Notes: generated by a model not told the origin, from the sequence alone. A stretch of DNA of 64,000 nt from Panaeolus papilionaceus (GCA_015501605.1 JADNRZ010000007.1:1612001-1676000), one strand, 5' to 3'. Shown: positions 48,617 through 60,791, counted from the first letter of the stretch. Translations and numbers: made by a program.

Positions 48617-51600
48617 ATGCCACCAGCAAAAAGAGGTGGAAAAATCAAATTTCATAACTCACGACCGACTCAAAGTCACCAGCATGTTGATTACACCTCC
48701 ACTCCTACTGGCATGACTATTTCCATGCTAAACTTCGAATTCCAATCAAGGAACGACATCCCACTCGAGACCAAACAGCCGCTACCCTCAGACAGACCCG
48801 TTTCAGAAGAGAGAATTCCCTCCGCTCGAAGCATCCCTGCCAACGAGTTTCTTGACTACTTTGCAACGATCAATGATGATGCTTACCGTGCACACTTGGA
48901 AGATACAGCCGGTGATGAAATTCCTTCCAAGCTGGATGAAGAAACTAAACGATCGGTAAGCCCTCTTGTTTGTCAAATTTGCGTGAAGATGTTCTTACCT
49001 GGCAAAACAACATAGGGTACGGTTCTTGAACAGTTCGAGCTATCTGCAGACATATTTGCCTGCGAGATAATCGGTCACGAAGGACGGGGCCTTTGGGCTT
49101 CGGACATGTGTGATTTATGTGGTATCGAAAGAGGGATCTATGAGTGTCAGGACTGTCGTGATCGTGTATTGAAGTGTCGAGGATGCATGGCAGACACCCA
49201 TCAAAACATGTACCTTCATCGAATCAGGGTATGTGTTTGTTTTGACATATGATAGCAACAGTCTCACGGTTCGTCCAGATGTGGAATGGGTTGTTTTTCG
49301 AGAAATCATCGCTTCGTGACATCGGTGTCCGCCTCCAACTCAACCACAAGTTCAGAGACCCATGCATTGGTAGAAAGAAGGCAAAAAACGATGAATTTTG
49401 CATTATCGATATTACCGGAATTCACCTTGTTAGTGTCGACTTCTGTCAGTGCGGCGTCGGAGATCAAAGCCCAGTCACCCAACTTCTCCGTGCGGGCTTA
49501 TTTCCTGCGACTGTTACCCAACCCCAGACTGCTGCAACTTTTGATGCTCTCAACATGTTCGAAATGCTCTCGTATGAGTCCAAGATCTCTGGATTTGAGT
49601 TCTACCAAACCCTGTCACGTTTGACATGCAATACGGGCCTTAGTGTTCCTCCAGTGAGTTCAACAATCATCCCAATTCGATGTTTTTGAACACTTAATGT
49701 ATTATTTTTATAAAAGGATCGCTATGTGCCATTTCTTCGAATGATACACGAATGGAGACACCTACACATGGCTGTCCGATGTGGGCGCGGTCATGATGTG
49801 TTAGGAATCAAAGCAACTCGAGAAGGGGAATTCGCTATATTATGTGCAGCTTGTCCTCATCCTGGAAAGAACCTCTCACCTGAGAAAAGTAATAAATGGT
49901 AAGTCCATATGTCTTTTTTTGATGCAGTGGACCTAATGACAAATATATCAGGTACCTCAACGCGACTTTCCTTGCATTGGACGCCAATTTCCGCCTCAAA
50001 AGGAAGAATGTCTCAAACAATGTGCTCGACCCTGGTTTGAGTAAAGGGTGGGCTTATTTTGTAGAGGATACTGCCTACCGTGTTCATGTCAAGAAGTACG
50101 AGAAGGAGAAGGAAGTGGTAATTAATTGTTTATTATTGTGCAATATACGAATATGTACTGACACAAATGCCGGCGCAGAAGAGTACCTGTTCGCGTCACG
50201 ACGCTGTCAACTTATCTAACACCAAGCCAAACCAAGGTCACGCAGCCTCGGGAGTCGGGAAGGTGGTTTGTGCTCGGCACGACATGAACCTTCCAAACGC
50301 GTTTGCAGATCTTCAACTTGGAGAAAAGTGAGTCCTTACCCAGTCCAGGACTTATATTTTGTGATTTACATAATTGGATTGTTCAGGTATGCAAACATGG
50401 ACTACGTGTTTTACAAGTGTATCTCAACCCTTGAACGCAATTATTCATATATTGTCTCATACGATGTGGCTTGTCAGTGGTCGATTAATCTCCCTGTACG
50501 TCTCCGGGCAATTCAGGAAGATTTTTTCTTTCCCAAGGACATCAAACTTGTCAAATACCTGGTCCCTAAATTCCATCTTCCAGCTCATATCGCACCATGT
50601 CGCATTCGGTATTCCTTCCAGTTGGCATCCGGAGTTGGTCGAACAGATGGAGAAGCCCCAGAGAGACTCTGGAACGAAACAAACCCGCTAGCAACCAGTA
50701 CTCGTGAGATGGGACCAGGAACTCGGCGAGATACTTTGGATTATCACTTCGGTGATTTTAACTGGAAGAAGACAATCACGTTTGGTAAGCAAGTCAATTC
50801 ATCGTGTTTTCAAAGCTATTTAATTACTATTCCAACACAGGAAGAACCATGAAAAGGAAGCTCCACGTCGCCGCTATCGATATGGCTGAACATGTAATCG
50901 AGTTTAATGATTTATGTCAGACCATTGACCCGAAATTGATCTCTGGATGGTTGGTTGAAGTTCTCAAGTGGGAGGATGACCCTGTGAATGCGCCGAATCC
51001 CTATGAGATAATTGAAGATGGTATTTTTAGCCTTGAAATGATCTATCTCTAACTGATTCCTCTTCCCACGTAGGACCAAGTCAAGCTTCTGTTCGCCGAC
51101 AGCTTGCAGAAGCGGAAGCACTTGACCTAGCCGCTGGCATCAAAAAATCTCTGGATGAAGAAGTGTCTCCAAGTGTTCTGATCTCACGCGGAATAGACCT
51201 GGAAGCCGAACAGTGCGTTTATCATTTATTATTCACAATTTATCTACATTTTTAACCACGCGGAAATACTCTATAGGCGCTTGCTGAAAACACAATCTAA
51301 GGAGGTGTGGGAGCACGCCCAGGATCGACAGATCACAAGACTCCAGCTCAACATGAACGCACTTCAGAGGAAGATTGACAACTGGGTGCCAGTTCAATCA
51401 AAGTATTGCCCTGCAGTTATCGATCTTCGTGAGGCAGAGAAAAGTAAGGAGGGGAATGGTGATGAAAAGGTGCGCCAGATCAGTCCCGTGGATTACAAGC
51501 TATGGTTGCCATCGCAAATTGGGAGGAGGGGAGTGGTTGACCAAGAGCTGCGTGAGGTGGAGTGGAAAAACCGAGAAGGGCAAGCGTTTGAAGCTCTCAA

Positions 51601-52492
51601 GGAGCTAAGGCACGAGCTACAGCTTCGCGTTTACGTGAAGAACTTCAAGGACCGTTTCTCCCGCGGACAAGGCGCCAACACGAGAGCGAAGAATACTCAA
51701 GACATAATTGAAAAGCGCGTCAACGCTGCTGCATCAAAATACCGAGCCGCCCATCAAGCACTACAGAATTTGGCCGAATTCATCTACCCGGACAATCACG
51801 AGTGGAAGAAGAAGCTCCGCGTACTGACTCCTGCCGATGTTCGACACATTTCCGAGGCGGCATTGGGGGAATCGCTGGGTAAGAAAACCATCTCCTGGAT
51901 TTGGACTCATCAATCGGGTCATGTTGGAGCAACGAACGACGAGCCAAATATCGAACGTACGTTACATCTGCCCTCCACCCTCAGTTAACAATCTTCCTCA
52001 CTCCCTTTCCTTTGTCTAGATGTCAAGGCCGAATGGGCGCGATGCCGAGCGCGTGCTGCACGTTTCATAGAAGAAGTCGAGCTCCTTGTGGAGGAGATGA
52101 ACCGCATCCTCCGCTTTTTCGCCTTTCTTGCGTCCGAGTGGGATACGCGAGCCAATCTTGATGGGTGGGGAGCACTGGAGCCTGCAACTCGTGAGGCTTT
52201 GGTAGCATATGCGAAAAAGACAGCCAGTATGTATCGTCAACTCGAAAAATCCTGCCGAAGCAAGTGGTCCGACTTACCTGCTCATGTTACTCGCATGTCC
52301 AACATTATCAAAACACCCTCGCTGGTAGACAAAAAGGACTTTGCGGCTTCAAGCTCGTCAATGGCAAGGGTACGGGAGAGAAGGAGGGCCGGACTGGGGA
52401 AGGAGTTTGTCGATGGAATGGAGGTTGACGCCGGTGAGGGGAGTGATGAGGGAGGAAACCAAGGGAAAGGAAACATGGACATCGACGGCTAA
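48617..52492 (+). CDS. KDZ transposase with CxC2 cysteine cluster
   Basis: Transposase of the Kyakuja-Dileera-Zisupton superfamily, RNase H-fold DDE type. Exon 1 starts MPPAKRGGKIKFH at the ATG at 48617; introns include 48956-49015 and 49229-49278. The CxC2 zinc cluster reads CDLCGIERGIYECQDCRDR, VLKCRGCMADTHQNMYLHRI (49110-49230). Catalytic motifs in order: LDANFRLKRK (first Asp, about 49978-50007), SYDVACQW (second Asp, about 50457-50480) and GRTDGEAPERLWNETNPLAT (Glu, about 50638-50697) with EMGPGTRRDTLDYHFGDFNW after it. CARHDMNLPNAFADLQLGEK precedes the second Asp. A long helical, charged C-terminal half follows (50840-52020), then a last exon from about 52020 ending at 52492 with an acidic tail. 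About ten introns join without frameshift or stop, so the gene looks intact. It provides excision/insertion activity for the enclosing element. Confidence 0.9.
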
Positions 52493-52529
52493 ATATCGCC
52501 CCTCTACTTATAGTGAATCTGTGGTGCCT

Positions 52530-53390
52530 CCTAGCTAAATTGTATTGAAATAGTAATGTATATATATATTTCTCGACTTTTTGAACGTTGAAGGTCCACC
52601 CTTCAAGTATTGGAATTGCTTTGAAACAGTATTTAAATACGCACTTCTCTGAATTGGCATTCTCTCCCCTCATTTAAGAACTCGTAGTTGGTTTGTGTTT
52701 TGGATTAGTATTGAAATAGTATTTAAGCATAGCCCTCAGCATGGGGTTATCAAAGCTAACACTGTTTCAGGCTTTCATTGACTGTTCATGGCGACTATTG
52801 AAATAGTAATCAATTCACATTTAATTACAGCCTTCAAGTATTGGAACTACTCTGAATAGGCACGCTCTCCGTTCATTTACGTGTAGGGTTCGTGTATTGG
52901 AGTAGTATTGGAATAGTATTTGAGTAGTAGGTTATCCAAGGTATTGGATCTGTCCTGGACAGTCACACAGTAGACCGTTCACCGCGACTATTGAAAGAGT
53001 ATTCAGAGAGCGTCTAAATTCAGCCGCTGTTCATTTTCCGCCCGGGTTCAGCACTGCAGCCTTGAGCTATTCAAATAATTTTGAAATAGTATTTAAGAAG
53101 ATGTCGTCCGTCTCTCTTCAGACAATCAAATTGGTGTTGGAATTGTATTTAAATATACCGGCCCCCCACTCTTCTTGAAGCTATGTCATGATCCACCGTT
53201 TTTTTGTTTGTTTTTTCCTTCGCGCTCAGACACTACACTATATATTTACACAGACATCCACTGTAACATGACATATGGTGTGTGTAAACAAACTCAAGCA
53301 GAACTCGACTTGCTTGATAGCACTGATGGGGTGACTGCTACAACCATATGAGGGGAGCGCGTGTTCCAAATAGTATTTAAATATGTTCTA
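52530..53390. repeat. Right subterminal repeat array
   Basis: About nine degenerate copies of the motif found at the left end: near 52540, 52618-52641 (TTTGAAACAGTATTTAAATAC), 52707-52728, 52796, 52907, 52988, 53076, 53135 and 53366-53384. It occupies the sequence between the transposase stop and the right inverted repeat. Confidence 0.8.
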
Positions 53391-53447
53391 AATACGATTA
53401 CAACATTTTACACTACAAGAACGAACACGCACAGCGTACTATAGATT

Positions 53448-53517
53448 GTAACGTGTTTTGAAATACAAACCCCTTATAATTGTAAGTGGTATTGAAATTA
53501 CCCAACCACATCGGCTG
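53448..53517 (-). repeat. Right terminal inverted repeat of the KDZ element
   Basis: Reverse complement matches 40174-40244; see that entry. Confidence 0.82.
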
Positions 53518-53527
53518 ATATTACCAC
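53518..53527 (+). repeat. Right copy of the candidate target-site duplication
   Basis: ATATTACCAC, identical and in direct orientation to 40167-40176, immediately outside the right inverted repeat. Confidence 0.7.
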
Positions 53528-54964
53528 TCTGCGTTGTGCTCCATGCTGTGCATTACAGAAATTTTGCATTCCAAGATCCGCTGAAAAAATCTCCGTGCTG
53601 GAGTCATTGCTTTGCGATTCAGCTGTGACGACATCTTCAATTCGACATTTGACGACATCCCAGATATCTATCACATTCATTTATACCTCTAGCCATGTAG
53701 CTATAGTAGTATCCCAAAGTTTGCAATATTACTTGATCAACCAGCAGTGACGTTCCATGACTGGCGATCGCATCGCATCTTCTTGCTCTAGTATGTAATT
53801 TCATCTGCTCAACAGTACACCGTAAGCGCCTACAAGCAGCTTAGAAAGGAGCTCGAGAAGCCGCTGAACGGGCCCTTTAACATGAAACCAAAGAGGATCC
53901 AACTGGATCTTAATGTTATTCTACCGGTACCAGTAGGTACATACCACCACCGATCTCACAGAAGTTCAACCGGATGACTCAAATTATCTCAAGTCGCTCG
54001 TTCACTACCCAAGGAAATTCTAAGCAAAGGTACGCCAGTACCACAACCAGTTGTACCAGCTGGGCACCCTTTTGAGGTCATCTTGAATCGTTCCTTGAGT
54101 TTACATGTGACTCCAATATGGCTTTTCAGAATACAACCTCTGAATAGCGTCACCGATGCACATCATGAGCACACAGGGTACAATACCAAAGGCGAAATTG
54201 ACTGGAATGGCACCAGCGCGTCTTCAAACTTGAATATGTTTCCAGCAGGTTTTCGATCAAGCCAGCATCAAGACCCGACAGTTCGCCTTCGGTGGCACCA
54301 ATGATTCATATCGTGCAGGGTGTTATACTGGGCTTGTTCTGAGCTCTGCACTCCCAGAAGACAGCACAAGCCAGGGCACAATGAGAGATGGACGACGCAC
54401 TTGAGCCCGAATTCGAGACTGAAAACTACGAACTGTGAGCTAGGTTCTGCTAAATTCCTCGAGTGAGCCAGCGAAACTTGACGTGTGTATGCTTCGCCCA
54501 CATGTACTCCCAGCACCCACCCCAATACACTGACTACGCATCTCAAGTTAACCCAAGACCAACTGTTCTGAATTCCAATAATATCATTAGTATCTCTAAA
54601 TTCAAATAGCATCAATATAAAACATCTATGTATCATAAGCAAGTAAGCCAAAAAGCATGATGATGATGAAGCAAAGCAAACACGTCATTAAAGTTTAAGT
54701 TGTGTCCTAAATCCGTTAAAAATCCAGAGTGAATCCACCGTAAATCCAGGGTAAATCGTAAAGCATGATCCAGCATAAGTTTGGTGGTCGGAGTATCCAT
54801 GTTGTAAGTAGGTAGTGTGATAGGTTTTGTAGTCGTGGTGGGTCATCTGACGGTAGTTTTGTTGTCGTCCAAATACAATGCGGCAAGGTGTCATCCTCGA
54901 GCTGCTTTTCGTTTCTTTCTTGTTCTTTTTTTGCGCATCGCATGCGCAGCCCCAGCACCTCAAC
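53528..54964. other. Intergenic region
   Basis: No supported gene between the KDZ element and the transporter. The short frames at 54083-54304 and 54268-54651 overlap on opposite strands and are not recognisable. Confidence 0.45.
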
Positions 54965-57428
54965 CTACACCTGTTCCTTCTCACTCTTCTCGTCCTCTTC
55001 ATCCCTAGTCGATGTCCCAGTTCCGCTCTCTGTTCGCACAGCTTCGACTTTGCGCGTGCCCACCACACCGACGCCACGGAAGAAAAAGATGCCTAGAGCG
55101 GTTGCTGTGATGAAGGGTTTGTGAGTAAGGTTGTATAATGCATCGAGAGTAGGGGTAGGATAAGAAGAGAAGGGGATAGGATAGAGAAGGATGGCAGACG
55201 AGAAGCGGGAGATACGGAGTAAAAGAAACCAGGGTAATGGTTATAAAAAAGAAAGAGGAGAAAACGGTTTGAGAGATGAAAGAAACTCACCAACAACCCC
55301 AAACGCAAACGCAGTCCAAAATGCAGCACGATACGGTTCAATGTCCTGGCCACGATGCACCACTCCACGCTTGGAGGTGACGCTATTATACACCACTGTA
55401 GTAACCGTAACACCCACAGCCGTTCCTAACTAGATTCAGAATAAAATCCAAGTAAGTATTTGAACTCCATATCCATTACAAAAACAGGCGAATATAGAAA
55501 GAGCAAAGACACACCTGAGTCATCGTATTAAACAACGCCCCGCTGACGCTCTGTTCATGCGGAAGCGAGAATTTCGCGATAAACAGTGTACCAGCCGAGA
55601 ACACAAGGTCGGCGCCCATAACGGCGAGAATGGAGGAGGGAAAGGCGTGGGCCCAGTATGTGGCTTGAGGATCAATGATCGCGAATAGCAGAGATGCAAT
55701 GGTGGTTGCGAATGCACCACCAGCTAATGGAAAAAAAAAATGTCCGTATCAACACCATATCCACATTGAATTTAAAGCAAAAAGCAGAACAAACTCACCA
55801 CACAACCACACAACCGGCACCCTCGCAGCCATAATCCCAACAAACATATTACACGACAGCCCGCTCACAAACGTCGGGAGGAGCCTAACCACTGTCTGCG
55901 TAGCCGTAAACCGCATGTAGTTCTGATAGTACAACCCCACCCAAAACGTCCACGCGATGAACCCGCACCAATTGGTGAACGCCAGGACAAGCATGGCTGC
56001 GAAACGGCCGTTGGCGCGAGTCCAGAGGGTGAGTTTCATCAGTGGCGGTGGTGTCCATCTCGATTTTGATTTTGAGGTTGAGGTGGGGTATGATGCAGCT
56101 TTGGGTTCGGGGGACGATGACTTAAGGTCCTGCTTGAACTCTTCTTCCGCCGTAACACTGGTCCTCGTCGAATCCGTTCTCCTCTGCACGCCCTCCAAGA
56201 AATACTGCCATCCTAAGAATAACGCCACGAACACGATTCCAACCACCAACAACGCGATAATATAGCTCGTTGCCCATTTCTGGGACGCGATCTCGCCTTG
56301 GCTGAGTACGAACACGATAAGAATCAGACCGATAGAGACGAGTGCTGATCCGATCCAGTCGACGCGTCTGTCTGTTTCGGTAGAGGGCTCGTCGGCGTCG
56401 ATTGAGAAGAGACCGGCGATGAAGCATAGGGATGTGAGGCCTGTGAGGAGGAATTGGCCAGATCGCCACGTTGGTCTAAAAGGGAATAATGCGGAATAAT
56501 TAGCGGGTAGTTTTGGAGGGATAATGCGAGATATTCACTTTGAGAATTCACTGAGAACGCCACCTAGGGCTGTACCGAAGACAGCACCTATGGGTGCACC
56601 AGCGGAGAATGAAGCGAATGCTAATGATCGTGCTCGTGATGGGGGGAATGAATTTGCGAGAATTCCTAGCTGAAAGTCTACAAGTGAGCCAGGGACAGTT
56701 AAATGAAAGTCGAAATTACTTACCGATGCAGGTACAACTGCTGCTGCGCCTACTCCTTGAAGTCCTCTTAGAATATCAAGCGTGATCACGTCTAAAATAA
56801 GGCAAGAATCAAGAAAAAACCCGTCAGGAAATAACGGAACACATACTCTGCGCAAAACCACATCCCAAGTTAAAAGCAGCCATAATAAACGATCCAATCA
56901 AAAACGTCTTTTTTCGTCCGTACAAATCTGCGAGTCGGCCGCACATAAGGAGAAGACAGCCCTTTAAATCGAAAAAAAGAAAAACGCATGTATTAGGATT
57001 TCCAGGCCCAAAAATGAGAAAAGAGTGAGACACACCGAACTCAAAGGGTACGCAGAAACAATCCACTGCAGCTGTTCCTCCTGCAACCCCATCTCTCGTT
57101 GAATAGTAGGCAATGAAATAGATACCGTTGTCACACCCCCGATCTACAAATAAAAATACAAAATGGCTCAATTAGTAAGACACAAAGAAAACTGAGAGGG
57201 CACACGTACATTGACCATCATCGAAAAGCTCATAGTCAGCACTATGATAACCGACTTGAACGTGCTGCGACCCGTCTCATTGTCCGTTGCCTTTTCTCTA
57301 TCTCCGTCCTGAGATAATCTGGTGCCCCTTTTCTCCAACGCTGAGCCCCTTGATTCTGGTCTTTTTCCATCGGATATCGACATCGAACGTTGTGGTGATA
57401 TTGTAGCTGGTGTAGGTGATTGATCCAT
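54965..57428 (-). CDS. MFS transporter, DHA2-type (drug:H+ antiporter-like)
   Basis: Major facilitator protein of the 14-segment DHA2 type. Exon 1 starts MDQSPTPATISPQRSM (ATG at 57428), with a charged cytoplasmic N-terminus followed by SVIIVLTMSFSMMVN (TM1). Later exons give GGVTTVSISLPTIQREMGLQ, EEQLQWIVSAYPLSS, GRLADLYGRKKTFLIGSF (motif A, 56960-56890), DVITLDILRGLQGVGAAAVV, SRARSLAFASFSAGAPIGAV (motif C region), and VDWIGSALVSIGLILIVFVL. A hydrophilic central loop (56180-56050), AFTNWCGFIAWTFWVGLYYQNYMRF, FSLPHEQSVSGALFNTMTQ and LGTAVGVTVTTVVYN follow. The last exon ends FFFRGVGVVGTRK plus an acidic tail, with a TAG at 54967-54965. Introns are short with consistent phases. Relatives export toxic compounds or take up or export small molecules; the substrate is unknown. 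No biosynthetic genes adjoin it. Confidence 0.86.
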
Positions 57429-58664
57429 GGACACGTAGAATTTTTAACAATGAGGGGAAAGGTGTTTAGTCTTCGCGTCTGTTGATAGTTTAAGCAAAAG
57501 GATCCACGAAATGATGTATCCTAGCCGAAACGTCGCGACTATAAGATACGAAAAGTTATGAGATTAGCGACGAGTCGCGAAGATTCAAAAGACTAAAAAC
57601 AATGGTGAGATACTTACATGGTGCAACGCGAGATGCTATGGTGTGATTTTGAGGCTTTTAATTGAAGGTTTTAACTTTGGATGAGCAGAGTGCTGATTAA
57701 TAGCTAGAGGTATAGCATGTAAGCATGTTTACTGTTTCCAAGCGTCGTCAAGGAAGGAACGAGAGGAATGAGTAATCAAATGGCAGGATGCTGGTCCATA
57801 TGGTTACAACGCTAAAGATTATGGCCATGGATTATGAAGGGGAAAAGAGAACAGCAGGGTCACCAATTCAAAATGAAGAAGAGCAAGTATTTTTAGAACA
57901 TGGGATAAAATACTCACCTGACTCTCTGTCAATTATATTGCAGACTGTAGACTCTAGAATAGAGCACGATAATCAGTTCTCTTGTTAGTTGGCAGCGTGT
58001 TCTTCCAAGGAACGTCCGAAGATCACTCTGAGTGGGTGGATGTGTCGTGTCCCCTTTGCCACAAGGTCTACAAATCCCAGTGGAACGGGTTGTCTGTGAA
58101 AGAGGGAGGTACTATTTGAAAGTAAAAAGCAAAATTCGAGAGAGAAAAAGGATTAAAAAGGGAAAGTGAGAGGCAAAAGGGTCTTCTCTTCAAGCGAGGT
58201 GCGGCAGATGCAGTCGAATGATTTCGTAAAATGGAATCAAATTTTGACTGAAATGAACGGGACGACGGCAACGGCTTGAAAGCAACTAGCTGGCAGCCGT
58301 CAAAAGGCGTATTATCTACAGGTTCTAGGCTGGTATTCGTCCCTCCTGGTCGGAGGTGGTAAGTGCTATATCCCATTCATTTGAGTCAGAATATGGGTCA
58401 TAACCAAAAGTACAACGAAAACACATACCGGATCTCAAGATTTTCCAAACAGGCTATGAACAAAGTCTCAACCTGCCTCAGAATCAAGTCAAGAAACAAA
58501 ACAAGACGAGATGAATGGAGAGAGAGAGAGAGCAGTAAACGAACACTGACAGCTCTAGAAGAAGTAATGAGTCAATGTCCAACCAATCGCCAAGATATTC
58601 AGTTATGAGCCTTTAAATAAAAAGATTACAAACATAAGAAACAGGAACCCGTCCATCGCATATC
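57429..58664. other. Intergenic region
   Basis: No supported gene. It probably contains the transporter promoter (first few hundred bases). A purine-rich GAGA run lies near 58518-58533. Confidence 0.45.
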
Positions 58665-59102
58665 ATGCCATGGTCAAGATCGTGGAATGAACCCCGAATC
58701 ATAATCAGAATTCAACATTGTGGCGACACCACTCGACATGTATACGTATTCATTACCATTGAAGACATGAAAACTCAAGGAGCTCCCAATAGTTCTGGAA
58801 GATGTACTATCGACATCGTTGTAATGAAGGAGATGAGGGTATGTATTCATGCGCCGCCGTCGGCAGGAGCATGTGGCCAGTGGAACTTGAAGAGGTGCAG
58901 CGTGAGCAACTGTGGGAGGGTGGGTTTCGGATCTTTCGGATACGGTTATGGCATTACGTTTATTATTAAGGCACCGCAGAAATTCATAGAGGCTTTTGCT
59001 GACAATGACTGCACCCAAATCTACATATTCCATTTGTCGATGACAGGGAGCAAAACAGGACACAGGGTGATCGTAGGATGGGATACCACGAAGGAAGAGG
59101 AT

Positions 59103-59131
59103 TACAGTATAGTGCCGTTCCTTGGGACAAG
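59103..59131 (+). repeat. MITE left inverted repeat
   Basis: 29 bp, identical to the reverse complement of 59736-59764. Confidence 0.95.
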
Positions 59132-59735
59132 ATTATCTCATGAGCTTTAGCACGGTATTCTACCTATAAACCATCAATTAAAATTCATATTATCATAGAG
59201 CACCCTTTTAACTATCAGTATTCAAAGACCTGTAAAATTTTATTGAGTTCTCCGAGCAGGAGGTCAGAAAGAAAAATATCCAGAAAATGGTCACATTCAG
59301 GTTCCTTGGGACAAGCGTGACCCGGCCAAATTGGCAGAGAGGCAAAAGTCACACCTTATTGATGGCAACCTGAGAAGGCCGAAAAGCACCATGCCAGGGT
59401 GTAACACTCTCACTCTCAAATTTATAGCTTACGCATTTCTTGTGCAATTCAGTCCATTTAAAATTCACTGAAGTCTTGAAGTGTGTGGCCACTTGGTAAA
59501 TTTTTCAAAGGAGAAAAAACTCCCTGAAGTCCAACAGTGTTCAGTAAAGACACTGTGAAAATGCTAAAAAGGACCAAAATGCGAAAATGTTTTGATTCCT
59601 GCATATCAGTTTCAAATCCTAAGTTTCCAAAACTTTTTTCATTGATGTGTATATATAAAAGCTATATGTATGCGAAGTTTTAAGGGAAGGCGTTCAGAAT
59701 TGCGAGTGGAAAAGCTGTTTGTCCCAAGGAATATG

Positions 59736-59764
59736 CTTGTCCCAAGGAACGGCACTATACTGTA
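59736..59764 (-). repeat. MITE right inverted repeat
   Basis: 29 bp, identical to the reverse complement of 59103-59131. Confidence 0.95.
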
Positions 59765-60083
59765 TGCTTACGAATTTTTGATTGCGACATCCCGCTTACT
59801 GACGCACAAGTATTTCGTTGTTGGAGATGCACTCGCATCAAAAGCAACTTGTGCATCCGACCCAGCGTGGGGCATAGCGACGATAAATACGAAGCCAAGT
59901 GACTTTGATTGGAGATGTGCTCATGAATGTGAGTCCAGCGAGGATGGGGGGATAGGGACGAAGTGCATTTGCGCGAGTCAACAAGTTGAACACGGTGATG
60001 TTAAGCTCTTGGTAGATGCTGGGACCGCAAGAAGGATACAGGAATGGGTGCAGGACACACTGGATATCTGTAAAATGAGGTGA

Positions 60084-60791
60084 CAATCTTGAAACGGTGG
60101 CGTAGCTATTCGGGCCATGCATCGTTTGAAATGGCTGAAATCCCGGAAAGGCGCTAATGAATGAGAATTTGCCCAGAATTGCATGACTGACTGCTAGGCA
60201 CAACTCCCGAGCCGTAGACGCTCGTCAACGCCAAGAGTCTGGAGACCTCTATCGGTGTATTCTCTAATTAGATGCATGTTTGTGTTCCAGCCAATGAGTC
60301 ATGAAGTTTGGAATACTGGCCGAGGAAGTAGGACTCGACTGAGAAGGATTGAGGGTGACCACCGCTACCGTTGACGGGCCTGGCATTTCGCCACCATCTG
60401 TCAACGCATACAATTTAACTCGTAATAGGGGCTAGGCCAAGTCTTCACAGTTCGGATTCAACCTCAGAAGTTTTTATAGTTACCTTTCCGTGGTATCGAA
60501 GCACTCAGCAGGGTCGGAATTAAGGTTATATCATACGTAACACTGAGCCATGCCCAATCTTGACAACCCTCCTGTCTCTACTTCGTTGATGTTTCTCTTC
60601 TCACCACAACCATACCTCGACCTCCACTTGAACATCCTCACAGTCCTTTCCATACACTAGCCAATAGTGTAAACACCCGAGTGGTGATAGCCTCCGCTGG
60701 AGCGGCTTGGCTTGTGCAGTAACCAAGACCCATTCATTTCATCGCCCGAGGACCTTCAAAGCTTCGACCTACACGTAGCGCGCAGTGTTGA
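60084..60791. other. Intergenic region
   Basis: No supported gene between the MITE-interrupted gene and the membrane protein gene. Confidence 0.45.

Larger units (their letters stand above)
40174..53517. mobile_element. KDZ-class DNA transposon with three passenger genes (13.3 kb)
   Basis: Complete-looking element of the Kyakuja-Dileera-Zisupton class. Seen in sequence: a KDZ transposase gene (48617-52492); imperfect terminal inverted repeats at 40174-40244 and 53448-53517, 53 of 71 aligned positions identical with one gap; a 10-bp direct repeat ATATTACCAC overlapping each outer edge (40167-40176 and 53518-53527), fitting a target-site duplication of 7-10 bp; and about 1 kb of AT-rich degenerate motif copies inside each end. 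Passenger genes lie at 41498-44801 (-), 45522-46335 (+) and 47637-48383 (-). Known for the class: KDZ elements are large, expanded in Agaricomycetes, and often carry extra genes, including TET/JBP dioxygenases; none of those is present here. The exact terminal base cannot be fixed because the direct repeat and the inverted repeat overlap. Confidence 0.85.
59103..59764. mobile_element. Tc1/mariner-like MITE with TA duplication
   Basis: Perfect 29-bp inverted repeats at 59103-59131 and 59736-59764, starting TACAGTATAGTGCCG and ending TTGGGACAAG, including the TA on both sides. CAGTA-type ends and the TA duplication fit a Tc1/mariner/pogo-related non-autonomous element. Inside, the submotif TTCCTTGGGACAA recurs at 59302-59314 and, inverted, at 59719-59731. 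No transposase is encoded. Confidence 0.88.
58665..60083 (+). pseudogene. Unknown gene interrupted by a MITE
   Basis: Product not recognised. The 5' part (58665-59104, from MPWSRSWNEPRI) and the 3' part (59765-60083, from the TA..TGCTTACG junction to the TGA after DICKMR) lie on either side of the 660-bp MITE. With the MITE and one TA removed, the two halves form one uninterrupted frame of about 253 codons: the first half ends after two bases of a codon and the second supplies the third. As it stands, translation runs into the MITE and stops at 59150 after about 15 foreign residues. Visible residues include scattered cysteines (CGQWNLKRCSVSNCGR; CAHECESSEDGG) but no known motif, signal peptide or membrane segment. 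The true ATG and possible upstream exons are uncertain. Confidence 0.6.

Noticed and set aside
40174..53517. TET/JBP dioxygenase as KDZ cargo
   Set aside because: Such genes accompany some fungal KDZ elements, but no HxD..H iron-binding pattern or related text was found in the passenger genes.
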